From: CAUZIB01 sp963663925
Lineage (GTDB): Bacteria > Acidobacteriota > Vicinamibacteria > Vicinamibacterales > UBA8438
DNA: 64,000 nt
Direction of reading: 5' to 3'
Assembly (NCBI GenBank): GCA_965237405.1
Contig: OZ250139.1
Coordinates: 744,001-808,000 of the forward strand
Position numbers and translations under genes: made by a program
The notes under the pieces: model-generated
The model's database searches: none
Seen by the model: only the letters and a program-made list of their open reading frames with translations
Told to the model about the DNA's origin: nothing
Shown: in pieces, positions 45,510 to 53,714 of the stretch
How the letters are laid out: each line of letters opens with the position of its first letter
Position numbering within the stretch: position 1 is the first letter of the stretch

Positions 45510-46436
45510 ATGATTGGCGATGAAAGCCGCTGTGTGCTTCTGGGCTTCTTGTTTTTGGCCGCAACGCTCGTAGGGGTTCAGACGCAGGAGAATGCTGAAG
45601 GTGTGTCCCGTAAGCCCTGGGGTGTGCCGGATCTGAGCGGTTACTGGGAGTATCGAACGACCACGCCACTGCAGCGCCCGGTGGAGTTCGCGGGTAAGGC
45701 GGTACTGACAGCAGAGGAAGAGGCGGCATACCTCCGGCACCGATTACTCGAGATTCGGCGAGAGCGTGACCTGGACCTGAATGCCGACTGGTGGGTGCCT
45801 GGCGGCCTGACGAACGGCCGCACGTCGTTGGTGGTCAACCCGTCCGATGGCAGGATTCCTGCGGCCACCGAAGCAGCACGGCAACGTTCGGGGACACTGC
45901 GACTACGTGCTGCCGACGGGCCCGAGGACCGAGAACGGTACGAGCGCTGCATCATGGGGCGTACCGTGCCGCTCCTTGCCCAGGCACCCAACAAGCTCGC
46001 ACAGATATTTCAGACGCCCGACTATGTCGCCATCCTTCACGAACAGAATTCCGACCTTCGCATTATCGCACTTGACCTAGCGGCGCCACTTTCTGGATCG
46101 ATCCGGCAGTGGCAGGGGCATTCAGGTGGCCGTTGGGCAGGCGATACGCTCGTCGTGGAGACCACGAACTTTAACGGGCAGTGGACGCTTCAGGGGGCGG
46201 GTCCGAATATGCGCATCGTCGAGCGGTTCCGAGTTGCCGACGCCGATACGCTGCAGTATGAGTTCACGATCGACGATTCAGAGTCGTTCGCTGGCTCATG
46301 GACGGTTGCGTTCCCAATATCCCGGGCGATTGGCCCAGTCTACGAAAATGCGTGTCATGCGGGAAACCACAGCATGCCGCTCATCCTGAGTGGCGCGCGG
46401 GCGACAGAGCGTGCGGTACGGGTAGGAGCACCCTAG
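45510..46436 (+). CDS. Secreted protein of an unnamed family, paralog 3
   Basis: The 308-residue product contains RKPWGVPDLSGYWEYRTTTP, GRTSLVVNPSDGRIPAATEA, YERCIMGRTVPLLAQAPNKL, IRQWQGHSGGRWAGDTLVVE and IVERFRVADADTLQYEFTID. The final block, YENACHAGNHSM, is in place of YEYACHEGN. It is the most divergent of the four paralogs. A GGAAGGAG site overlaps too closely with ATG 45510. A better-spaced ATG at 45521 begins MKAAVCF in another frame. If one base were added in the AAA run after it, the signal peptide would read on into LLGFLFLAATLVGVQTQ. The start is thus uncertain. It converges with the PhoD gene, overlapping by 4 bases. Confidence 0.8.
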   Translation: MIGDESRCVLLGFLFLAATLVGVQTQENAEGVSRKPWGVPDLSGYWEYRTTTPLQRPVEFAGKAVLTAEEEAAYLRHRLLEIRRERDLDLNADWWVPGGLTNGRTSLVVNPSDGRIPAATEAARQRSGTLRLRAADGPEDRERYERCIMGRTVPLLAQAPNKLAQIFQTPDYVAILHEQNSDLRIIALDLAAPLSGSIRQWQGHSGGRWAGDTLVVETTNFNGQWTLQGAGPNMRIVERFRVADADTLQYEFTIDDSESFAGSWTVAFPISRAIGPVYENACHAGNHSMPLILSGARATERAVRVGAP

Positions 46437-47833
46437 AAGCTTCGTCGATAGAGCGCGTTTCCTGTCTGGTCGAAAAATTCGAACGTTAGCGAACGATCTG
46501 GATCGTAGGTTACGGTAAGGAACCCGCCACGTGCCGCGGAGTAGGGTTGCGTGACACCCTGATGGGTTTCGGTGATTGGTGGGACTGGTGCCGTGTGCAG
46601 GTCACAGGTCGGCCCGCAACTGAACTCGCGAATTTCCCTGTCATTGCGCCGGTCCACCGATTCGTACTGCCAATGCCGGTCACCGCAGATGATCATCAGA
46701 TTGTCCAGTTGGTGTTCTTGGACCCAGTCGAGGAAGGCCTGCCCCTCGGTCCAAAAGCCGTTCGGGTTGGCGTGGTTGTCGGTCTTCGTGATGCGATCGG
46801 GGCCGATTATCGGCGTGGGCGAAATCAGGACCCGCCAATCTGCGTCGCTCTCAAGCAACGTTTGCTTAAGCCATGCTAGTTGCTCGTGGCCCCACATCGT
46901 CTTATCGGGTCCATCGGGCATGGCGTTCTCCGAACGGAAATCGCGCCCTTCGACTAGCCAGAGCTGCACGCCCTGTCCCCAACGAAAGGTTCGATACGTG
47001 GGGTCGCTCATGGGGAAGACCTGCTTGAAGACCATGATGCCTTCTTCATGCGTGAGCCACTGCTCTGGGGTCGCCTTCTTACTACCATCGAGCCGTCCGC
47101 CGTCTCCCGCTTTCCACTGTTGCCAGCGATCGGCGTCGTTGAAGCGATAGTCGTGGTCGTCTTTTTCGAAGTATCCGCCGATGTGCTCGAAGTATTTCTT
47201 CATTAACGGAAGGCCGTACATCATCTGGTACGCATCGTATGCGCCCTGCACGTCCCGAGCCAGCGGCGACGTCATCGTCGGACCGATCCCGTCGTAGTAA
47301 ACGTTGTCGCCCGTGGATACCAGGAAATCTGGTTGCTGTGCGGCCATGTGTTGATAGGTCCGTTCCCCGCAGTAGTCCTGTCCTGTGGTCACTTGGAACT
47401 TGACCCGAGCCCGCAGGTTGGCTGCTGGTGCAGTCACGAACGAAAAACGCTTGGAACGTTCTGTCGCATCGCCGTCGTCGTTGCGATACTCGACAGTGTA
47501 GAAATGACGGTTACCTGGTGTCAGGCTCTTCAAGTGGAACTGAGTCGAGTAGTCTTTATTAGCCGTGGCCTCCGCCCACTCGGTGACCGAATCACTGTTG
47601 CCGGACTCCAGGATTCCGTAGTGCACCCGCGTTGATCCCTCGCACCCCGCGATCCGTCCGTCCGCGTTTTGCCCCGCTGCGGCCGTCAGCCGAACGTGGA
47701 CGATCGCCGACGTATCGGACATTTCGCCCACCTTAGCGCCAGACCCCAAATAAATTTTTTTTCCTGAATGAACCGTGGGCGCGGTCAGCAAGAGCACCAA
47801 GAGCGCCGTGTGTCCAACAAGCCGAAGGTTCAT
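46433..47833 (-). CDS. PhoD-like alkaline phosphatase/phosphodiesterase
   Basis: The 466-residue product has an N-terminal signal segment (LVGHTALLVLLLTAPTVHS). A fibronectin-like domain follows (to about residue 130), with STQFHLKSLTPGNRHFYTVE. The metallophosphatase domain contains FLVSTGDNVYYD, YFEKDDHDYRFND, LWLVEGRDFRSENA and LMIICGDRHWQY, which supply the metal ligands of the PhoD family. These enzymes release phosphate from phosphodiesters, often outside the cell. A GAGG site lies 9 bases upstream of ATG 47833. The VWFA gene precedes it on the same strand, 30 bases away. No PHO box was identified. Confidence 0.9.
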   Translation of the reverse strand: MNLRLVGHTALLVLLLTAPTVHSGKKIYLGSGAKVGEMSDTSAIVHVRLTAAAGQNADGRIAGCEGSTRVHYGILESGNSDSVTEWAEATANKDYSTQFHLKSLTPGNRHFYTVEYRNDDGDATERSKRFSFVTAPAANLRARVKFQVTTGQDYCGERTYQHMAAQQPDFLVSTGDNVYYDGIGPTMTSPLARDVQGAYDAYQMMYGLPLMKKYFEHIGGYFEKDDHDYRFNDADRWQQWKAGDGGRLDGSKKATPEQWLTHEEGIMVFKQVFPMSDPTYRTFRWGQGVQLWLVEGRDFRSENAMPDGPDKTMWGHEQLAWLKQTLLESDADWRVLISPTPIIGPDRITKTDNHANPNGFWTEGQAFLDWVQEHQLDNLMIICGDRHWQYESVDRRNDREIREFSCGPTCDLHTAPVPPITETHQGVTQPYSAARGGFLTVTYDPDRSLTFEFFDQTGNALYRRSF

Positions 47834-47863
47834 GCTGCCGTTCCTCGCTAGGTGGGTGTTGGT

Positions 47864-48775
47864 CTATTGCGGTATGTCCCGACCTCCGAATAGCTGCATG
47901 CTGACCCCGGGCCGATTGAGCGATAGCGAAAGCTCACCTTCGCCGGCATAATTACCAGGGACCTCATAAACAAGTCGGTACCGTACTGACACCTGATCGG
48001 CGTGGGAGTTTATTTGCTCGGCCAAAGACGAGAGCTGATCGGGAAACCCGCTAGCGGTGTTAACCATCAGATTGCGACCGCCGGTATTTTTCGCGAGGTT
48101 GGCTGCGTACTGGAAGGATTGTCCCCCAATGGTGTTCGACAAGAGAACCGCGTGAACGGTGGCCTGTCTCGTGACCAACTCCAGGACGAACTCGTTGTAT
48201 TCCTCCGGGGTGAAGAAACTACTCATATCGATGGTATCTGCGACGAGCAACACAAACATCGGCCATGAGTCTTCAGGCTTAAAGCGGCGCTCCCAGGTTT
48301 CGAATAGACCGTCCATCATGCTCGAACCGGTGCCAACCTCGGTGTGGAGGTACTCGGACGCATCTATCAGCTCTTCACGGTCGGTCGTGAAGGCTTCACG
48401 TTGACGAATTTGAGGCGAGATCGTGAAGAGGCCAACTTCGTACTCGGGGTTCAGGATGGACAGAAAGGTCTCGAACGCGACGCGCAGGTTGCTGTCCGCT
48501 CTTTCGTGGAACATTACGTCACCGAGGTCGACCAGGTAAGCGATCCTGGGGGAGGCGTTGTCGAGCGAGGTCGAGACCAAGGTGAGGGGGGTACCGTCCA
48601 TGTTGAGCTTGAATTCGTCGGGCGTGAGATCCAGAACGGGTTCACCGAATTGGTCTGAAACGGCCACGTACAGTTGCCCTTGGTCTTGCGCAGTGGCTAC
48701 GTTGGGTCCCAGCACAAAGACGAAGCACACGACCAAAACCAGTAAACATAGTTTCGTAGAATGGATTCCCCTCAT
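47864..48775 (-). CDS. VWFA-related secreted protein
   Basis: The 303-residue product has a signal peptide (LCLLVLVVCFVFVLGPNVAT) and then a domain of the kind found in VWFA-related proteins. Landmarks are LYVAVSDQFGEPVLDLTPDE, RIAYLVDLGDVMFHERADSN (the metal site is partly degenerate, with no DxSxS), FLSILNPEYEVGLFTIS, WPMFVLLVADTIDMSSFF and YAANLAKNTGGRNLMVNTAS. Family members are exported and of unknown function. A GAGGAG site lies 9 bases before the ATG. The lack of a classic DxSxS motif suggests it may not bind metal like a true VWFA domain. Confidence 0.8.
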   Translation of the reverse strand: MRGIHSTKLCLLVLVVCFVFVLGPNVATAQDQGQLYVAVSDQFGEPVLDLTPDEFKLNMDGTPLTLVSTSLDNASPRIAYLVDLGDVMFHERADSNLRVAFETFLSILNPEYEVGLFTISPQIRQREAFTTDREELIDASEYLHTEVGTGSSMMDGLFETWERRFKPEDSWPMFVLLVADTIDMSSFFTPEEYNEFVLELVTRQATVHAVLLSNTIGGQSFQYAANLAKNTGGRNLMVNTASGFPDQLSSLAEQINSHADQVSVRYRLVYEVPGNYAGEGELSLSLNRPGVSMQLFGGRDIPQ

Positions 48776-48968
48776 TAGCTGATCTCCTCGCCTACCTAAA
48801 GAGTGATAAACGATCGGTTTCCAGTAGTGACCATGAATGTACTCCAGACGCGTTAGCCTGTCGACCCTAGGAGGTTATGTGCTCCAGGACCAAGGTAATG
48901 GTGACCGCCCTTCGATAAAGAATGCAAGGGTTTAAGTCTTGCTCACACCCAGGGAGACGCAACGAGTC

Positions 48969-49100
48969 ATGTTCGCGTCAAATACCTTGATCGTGCCTGA
49001 TCTGGCGATCCGGATGTGTGACTGTGTGCACCCGAATGATCGGGGACACCAGATGATCGTCGATCACCTGGAGGCAGTCGTGCGCGATTTGGTCGAGTAG
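48969..49100 (+). pseudogene. C-terminal remnant of a GDSL/SGNH hydrolase
   Basis: A 43-codon frame ends with CVHPNDRGHQMIVDHLEAVV, which matches the last catalytic block of GDSL/SGNH hydrolases (Asp replaced here by Cys two residues before His). Nothing upstream in any frame looks like the rest of the enzyme. It is best read as a decayed remnant lying 19 bases before a hairpin terminator. A GGGAG site about 10 bases upstream is present but probably fortuitous. Confidence 0.5.
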
Positions 49101-49119
49101 GGCCTGCTAGCTCATAAAG

Positions 49120-49153
49120 AAAGGCCCCGATCTACTCTCGGACCGGGGCCTTT
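49120..49153 (-). terminator. Strong hairpin, probably a bidirectional or minus-strand terminator
   Basis: AAAGGCCCCG (49120-49129) and CGGGGCCTTT (49144-49153) form a perfect 10-base stem with a 14-base loop. On the minus strand the hairpin is followed by CTTTATG, a short T-rich tail. On the plus strand it is followed by ACGTCTG. It could end transcripts from either side, including the short minus-strand frame just to the right. Confidence 0.7.
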
Positions 49154-49230
49154 ACGTCTGCTGCAGTGGCGTTGGGTTTCCCCGCTGAGGGGGCTCCCGT
49201 ATCCGCGCCAGAACATCGCGCTGGAGCTCT

Positions 49231-49275
49231 CTACGAGGACGCCACCTCCACCAGACTTCCACTGTTATCGTCCAC
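49231..49275 (-). CDS. Possible 14-codon micro-ORF with a perfect Shine-Dalgarno
   Basis: On the minus strand AAGGAGGTGATC (49278-49289) is a full match to the 16S anti-Shine-Dalgarno end. It is followed within a few bases by GTG 49275 and a frame MDDNSGSLVEVASS ending at TAG. No family can be recognised. The peptide and the hairpin at 49120-49153 would make a short transcription unit, but a chance match is quite possible. Confidence 0.3.
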   Translation of the reverse strand: MDDNSGSLVEVASS

Positions 49276-49601
49276 TAGATCACCTCCTTGTTTGGGCGTA
49301 CTCGACATGGTGGGACCCAACCCACCCGACCCGTTGGGCCGCCCAAACCCAAACTTGGCCGCCGCGTCGTGCGCGGATCCTCAATATCCATAGTTTGCCA
49401 CAAATCGTATGGCTCCGAGACTCGTGAATATACCGGCACCGTTGGCCTGGGCATAGAATGGCGGATGAACGGCATCCATTAGGATAATCTGACACTCAAT
49501 ATCGCCATGCTGCTCTGTCCGTCAGTTGCGCTTAGTGCGGTCACAGGGTTAGTTAGAATCACGACCCGATCGGGAATAGGACGCTCTATGAGGCCGATAG
49601 G
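49276..49601. other. 326-base intergenic region
   Basis: It holds the Shine-Dalgarno of the micro-ORF and, further right, no recognisable gene. On the minus strand a TATATT-like stretch is present, but I could not place a convincing promoter. There is a low-complexity CCCAAC/CCCACC-rich stretch at about 49315-49355. Confidence 0.3.
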
Positions 49602-50903
49602 ATGAACTCGATGATCAGGTTCTTGATTTGCTTCGTGGTAGCCATGTTGTGGGCTGTATCTCCGACGGTCGCGCAAACGACCGACGATCCGTTTTCCTCA
49701 CCCATTTCAGAAGGTGAAGGTGCCCTTCGCGTCGGCATTGAGGAGGTCGTCTCGCTACCGGACGTCGATGGTGGGGCAGTCCGGATGATGCTCTTGGCTG
49801 CCGAACCGGGGGCGGGTCGTTTGTTCGTCAACGATATGCGAGGGGTGCTCTATACCGTCAGCTACGACGGACAGACGGTGATCCGATACCTGGACCTCAC
49901 AGCATCGAGATGGAATCTCGATATCCAGTCGTCTAATTTCGACCGCGGTTTTCAGAGTTTCGCGTTCCATCCGCAGTTTAGTGAATCGGCGACGTCCGGC
50001 TTCGGCAAGTTCTATGCCTACACTCGATACGTCCAACCAGACGTCGATGCCGGACTTTACGCCAGGAGGCGGCCAGGACACCCACGATACCGTGTCGCTG
50101 GAATGCACCTCGGCCGATCCAGCTGCAGCGATGTACGACGGCGGTCCGCCGCGAGAGCTGTTCCGAGTGGAGCAACCGTTTACGAATCATAACGGCGGGC
50201 AGATTGGTTTCAATCCGACCGTGTTGCCCCAAGACCCTGACTTCAGGCTGCTCTATATCGGTTCTTCCGATGGTGGGGCCGGCGGTGACCCGCTCGACCT
50301 TTCGCAAAATATCGGGTCGGTGTTTTGCAAGATGCTGCGGATCGACCCGCCGGGCGGAAACAGCCGAAACGGCGAGTATGGGATTCCAGAGGACAACCCC
50401 TTTGCGTCCGACGGGGATCTCGAGACGCTCGATGAGATCTACGCTTACGGTGTGCGCAATCCTCAAAGGTTCGCGGGGGATCCCTGGAACGGTCACATGT
50501 TCCTTGCAGACATCGGCCAGCAAACCTGACCTATCCCGTCGTGGAGTACGGACAGTTGGACCCGCTTCTCCAACCCGGCGCGGCGGCGACTGGCCTCGTG
50601 GTATCACGGGCGAGTTCGATCCCGCTGCTCCTGAACGTCGTGCTCTTTGGCGACAATCCCAGCGGTGAGGTGTTCTACTTCGACGCGGACCAGGATCCGG
50701 CGGGTGGTCAGGATGCCGTTCGCCGAGTTGTTTTCAACGACAACGGGGAGTCGAAGACGTTGTTGCAGCTCGTGCAGGAAAAGAACGGCGAGCAGGGACG
50801 TTCACGGGCGACGCGCGCCGACCTGCGTTTTGGGTCGGGGCCGGACGGATAGGTCTTTCTTCTCAACAAGCGCGACGGTGTCATTCGGCGGTTAGTTCCG
50901 TAG
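49602..50903 (+). pseudogene. Glucose/sorbosone dehydrogenase-like quinoprotein gene with several lesions
   Basis: The gene encodes a signal peptide (RFLICFVVAMLWAVSPTVAQ) and then a glucose/sorbosone dehydrogenase-type propeller spread over three frames. The first frame reads to KFYAYT. An extra C at 50025 shifts to the frame with DTSNQTSMPDFTPGGGQDTH, NHNGGQIGFNP, GSVFCKMLRIDPPGGNSRNG and MFLADIGQQT, which stops at 50527-50529. The next part, LTYPVVEYGQLDPLLQPG, is in the third frame. The segment that should lie between the two in this family is missing, so a deletion probably occurred. Finally TAG at 50850-50852 interrupts just before VFLLNKRDGVIRRLVP, ending at 50903. Four separate lesions mark a true pseudogene. 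Confidence 0.85.
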
Positions 50904-51023
50904 AACTGTTCGGCACACGATGACTTGATGGCGTACCGCGGTCGTAATGGATAGGCGAGTAGGGCTGTCGACGCGGGCCGACCTGTCGATAGGGGTGGGA
51001 ACGACCGAAACGATTAAAGAGGT

Positions 51024-51851
51024 ATGGTCGACGCTCCAACACTTTTTTGGCGACATCGTCTACACGAGATCGTATTCGAGGCGGATACCTCCGCTGGGAA
51101 AGCATTCGACGTCGCGCTAATTTTCGCGATCGCCGCGAGCGTGACCGTCGTGATGCTCGAGAGCGTTGCCGCTCTGCGTCAGGAGTTTAGCTGGCAACTC
51201 GCCATCGCTGAGTGGTTCTTTACCGTGCTCTTTACCGTCGAGTATGGCGCCCGGATGTTGAGCGTCAGCCGACCACTTCGATATGCCAAGAGCTTCTTCG
51301 GTATCATCGACTTGCTCGCAATCCTGCCGACATATCTCAGTCTAATCATCACCGGAACGAACTCCCTGCTGGTCATTCGGGTGTTTCGCCTTTTCCGGAT
51401 CTTCCGGGTCTTCAAGCTTCGCCACTACCTGACCGAGGTCCATGTGTTCGAGAATGCGCTGCGTAACAGCCGTCCGAAGATCACGGTCTTCCTGGTTACC
51501 GTTATCTCGATTGCACTGGTCATGGGAACCGTGATGTATCTAGTCGAAGGCGGGGCATCCGGCTTCACCAGCATCCCGCGCAGCGTCTATTGGGCGGTTG
51601 TGACGATGACAACCGTCGGCTACGGTAACATCGCACCCGTGACGCCGTTCGGACAATTCGCGGCGGGATGTCTGATGATCCTCGGGTATGCCATCATCGC
51701 GGTGCCTACTGGAATTATGTCGGTCGAGATCGCCCAGCAGATGAAGGGTCCTGCCGTATCAACCCAGGCATGTCTCGAGTGTGCCGCTGAGGGACACGAC
51801 GTCGATGCGATGTGCTGTAAGTTCTGCGGGGCCAGTCTCGAGTTGGAGTAG
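51024..51851 (+). CDS. Voltage-gated K+ channel (6TM) with C-terminal zinc ribbon
   Basis: The 275-residue protein has the KvAP-type layout. S1-S3 lie at about residues 28-115. The voltage sensor S4 reads RVFRLFRIFRVFKLRH at about 124-139, followed by S5. The pore loop has VTMTTVGYGNIAPVTPFGQ with the K+-selectivity filter TVGYG at about 197-201, and S6 follows. The tail carries C250xxC253 and C265xxC268, a probable zinc ribbon in the cytoplasm. It is close to the archetypal length. Some start ambiguity exists: an AAAGAGGT lies directly before the ATG, too close for a normal ribosome binding site. Confidence 0.9.
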   Translation: MVDAPTLFWRHRLHEIVFEADTSAGKAFDVALIFAIAASVTVVMLESVAALRQEFSWQLAIAEWFFTVLFTVEYGARMLSVSRPLRYAKSFFGIIDLLAILPTYLSLIITGTNSLLVIRVFRLFRIFRVFKLRHYLTEVHVFENALRNSRPKITVFLVTVISIALVMGTVMYLVEGGASGFTSIPRSVYWAVVTMTTVGYGNIAPVTPFGQFAAGCLMILGYAIIAVPTGIMSVEIAQQMKGPAVSTQACLECAAEGHDVDAMCCKFCGASLELE

Positions 51852-52167
51852 AGACGGATTCAGAGCTGTCTAGTGCCGTGCCCCGACGGTCTCGACCACC
51901 CTGCCGCAAGCGGCGATTCGCCGATACGTTACGAGCCCGAGCACCAGTGGCAACAGGTAGTAGATGACCGGCGCGGTGATCCGAGGCCGAAGACCGGCAG
52001 AACCGTTTCAGGTAGGATCCGGCTCGCGCGTATCATCACTACCTCAACGTCGCTCAACAAGAATGGTCTTGAACACTGGAGTCACACCGTCGACTATAAG
52101 AACGGGAACTATTCGCAGGTAATTCGGTATGTCATAGGATTCGCGCCGTGGCCAAACGAGGTTGGGT
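51852..52167. other. 316-base intergenic region
   Basis: On the minus strand a short open stretch reading VIYYLLPLVLGLVTYRRIAA ends at a stop near 51870. It could be the end of a decayed membrane protein. Nothing on the plus strand is recognised. Confidence 0.35.
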
Positions 52168-52632
52168 ATGGGTAGGGAAGTCGAACGTAAGTTCCTGGTG
52201 GTTGGGGCCGAGTGGCGGCAGACTAGTGGCGTTGTGTACCGCCAAGGTTACCTCAGTACGGTGAAGGAACGGACGGTCCGTGTTCGTACGGCGGGCGATC
52301 GCGCGTACCTCACCATCAAGGGTAAGGTCGTGGGTGCAACGCGGTCGGAATACGAGTACGCAATCCCTACGCGTGACGCCGAGGGGATGTTGGCGGACCT
52401 CTGCGAGCGGCCTTTGATCGAGAAGCGTCGATACCGGGTTGAACACGCTGGGCTGACTTGGGACGTCGACGAGTTTCTCCATGAGAACGCCGGTTTAGTG
52501 CTCGCGGAGGTCGAGCTCGAACGCGAAGGCCAAGTCGTTCAAAGGCCGGCTTGGGTCGGGAAGGAAGTAACCGACAATCCTCGATATTTTAACGCAAATC
52601 TGACCCGGCATCCTTACCAGGAGTGGTCATGA
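52168..52632 (+). CDS. CYTH-domain protein (inorganic triphosphatase-like)
   Basis: The 154-residue protein begins MGREVERKFLV, with the ExExK signature of the CYTH/triphosphate tunnel fold. It continues with YRQGYLS, RTVRVRTAGDRAYLTIKGKV, RSEYEYAIPTRDAEGML, CERPLIEKRRYRVEHAGLTW, DVDEFLHENAGLVLAEVELE and VTDNPRYFNANL. CYTH enzymes of this short bacterial type hydrolyse inorganic triphosphate. ATG 52168 is used; an in-frame TTG two codons earlier is less likely. No clear operon partner. Confidence 0.9.
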   Translation: MGREVERKFLVVGAEWRQTSGVVYRQGYLSTVKERTVRVRTAGDRAYLTIKGKVVGATRSEYEYAIPTRDAEGMLADLCERPLIEKRRYRVEHAGLTWDVDEFLHENAGLVLAEVELEREGQVVQRPAWVGKEVTDNPRYFNANLTRHPYQEWS

Positions 52633-53048
52633 TTACGCAACGGCGGAATGGTTTCAGAGTTCGGTCTTTCTCGCCGTTGATTCCTCCGAGCTTGTCCGTT
52701 TCTGGCGGCTGGATTTCCCTGGTGAATGAAGTGTCTACTACGCCCTTCATCTAAGGACTGAGCGGCTCCCTGGAGTGGCGGCACCACCCAGACTGAAAGA
52801 GGGATCGCCGCCGCTGCCGGTCGAGGCGATCGGGTCCGTCAGAAACGGAAGGGGGTAGAATGACCTCGTTTCTGGTCTAAACGATCACGGTGGCTAACCT
52901 TCGGCTCGTGCCTCAGCCATTGCGGAGAGGGCGTGCCCGTTGATAAGAGTGGCACAGGGGGGCGGCGGTCGCTCGCCACGCCGGCGCTGGTAATGTCGAC
53001 GAAACACGAAGCTTCGTTTAGGAGCCGGCGGAGGAGTTGATTCTCATC
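52633..53048. other. 416-base intergenic region
   Basis: No gene is recognised. A 12-base perfect palindrome, ACGAAGCTTCGT, lies at about 53006-53017 just upstream of the next gene and could be an operator. A weak inverted pair AGAAACG/CGTTTCT lies near 52842-52874. Confidence 0.35.
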
Positions 53049-53714
53049 ATGGCCCAAAGGCGCTTTCGTATCGGCGCAGTCCACGCGCTCATGAACGCAA
53101 TCCCGCCGACTCAAACGGCGTTTGACAGAGGATGGTCAAGCGCAGACGTTGCCCACTTACTCGACGGGTCGCTCTATCTTGACCGGAGTCGTGGCACCGC
53201 TGACGAGGCGGAGCTTGCGTCTCGCATCAACCGTCTGATCAAGTACAGTGCCGGCACCGGTGCGGAGGGCATCATCGTGACCGGGTCGTTCTTTGGTGAC
53301 GCGGTCAAGCAGGCACGAGATGGCATGAATATCCCGGTGATGACCTCCTTCGACGGTATCGTCGAGCGGGCACTCGATCTTGACCAACCGTTGCATGTTC
53401 TGGCAACGGCTCCAGACTCCGCCACGCTTCTGTCGGAGGCGCTCGAGCGAGAGGCAACGCGGCGTTCTCGACGAGTGTCGCTTTCTCGTGATGCCGTGGC
53501 GGGGGCGATGGACGCGCTGATCGGAGGCGATGTCGATCGCCACGATCACCTTGTTCTTGCGGCGGTTGGTGCTGTGGACACCGCCGCCGCGATTCTCTTC
53601 GCGCAGTTTTCGATGGAGCGGATTCTCCCGCAAAGTGCGGTGGAGCGGAGCCAGCCGGTCATTGGACCGGCGAGCGAGGGGGTGGCCCGGCTGCGCCAAT
53701 TGATTGCCCAGTGA
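53049..53714 (+). CDS. Asp/Glu racemase-fold protein lacking cysteines
   Basis: The 222-residue product resembles the Asp/Glu/hydantoin racemase superfamily, with IGAVHALMNAIPPTQTAF, DGSLYLDRS, GAEGIIVTGSFFGDAVKQA, NIPVMTSFDGIVERALDL and HVLATAPDSATLLSEAL. Catalytic racemases of this fold use two cysteines. This protein has none: the first site reads VTGSFFGD and the second AAVGAVDTAAA. It therefore cannot use the two-Cys mechanism, and the reaction is unknown. A GGAGG lies upstream. ATG 53049 is chosen, though TTG 53037 is possible. The oxidoreductase gene downstream is in the same direction. Confidence 0.75.
   Translation: MAQRRFRIGAVHALMNAIPPTQTAFDRGWSSADVAHLLDGSLYLDRSRGTADEAELASRINRLIKYSAGTGAEGIIVTGSFFGDAVKQARDGMNIPVMTSFDGIVERALDLDQPLHVLATAPDSATLLSEALEREATRRSRRVSLSRDAVAGAMDALIGGDVDRHDHLVLAAVGAVDTAAAILFAQFSMERILPQSAVERSQPVIGPASEGVARLRQLIAQ

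Noticed and set aside
49231..49275. PqqA-like precursor peptide for the quinoprotein cluster
   Set aside because: The 14-residue frame has no Glu-x-x-x-Tyr pair, which PqqA needs, and no pqqB-E genes are in the window.
49278..49289. Fragment of the 3' end of a 16S rRNA gene
   Set aside because: Only 12 bases match on the plus strand. This is the same as a Shine-Dalgarno complement read on the other strand, and no flanking rRNA sequence is seen.
49166..49393. 75-codon plus-strand frame in the hairpin region
   Set aside because: Proline-rich low-complexity translation with no ribosome binding site; the minus strand of the same interval carries the stronger signals.
31329..50852. Amber codon recoding (TAG read as an amino acid), from in-frame TAG in the SGNH and quinoprotein genes
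   Set aside because: TAG is the normal stop of intact genes such as icd, korB and ndk in the same window, so two isolated cases are better read as mutations or read errors.
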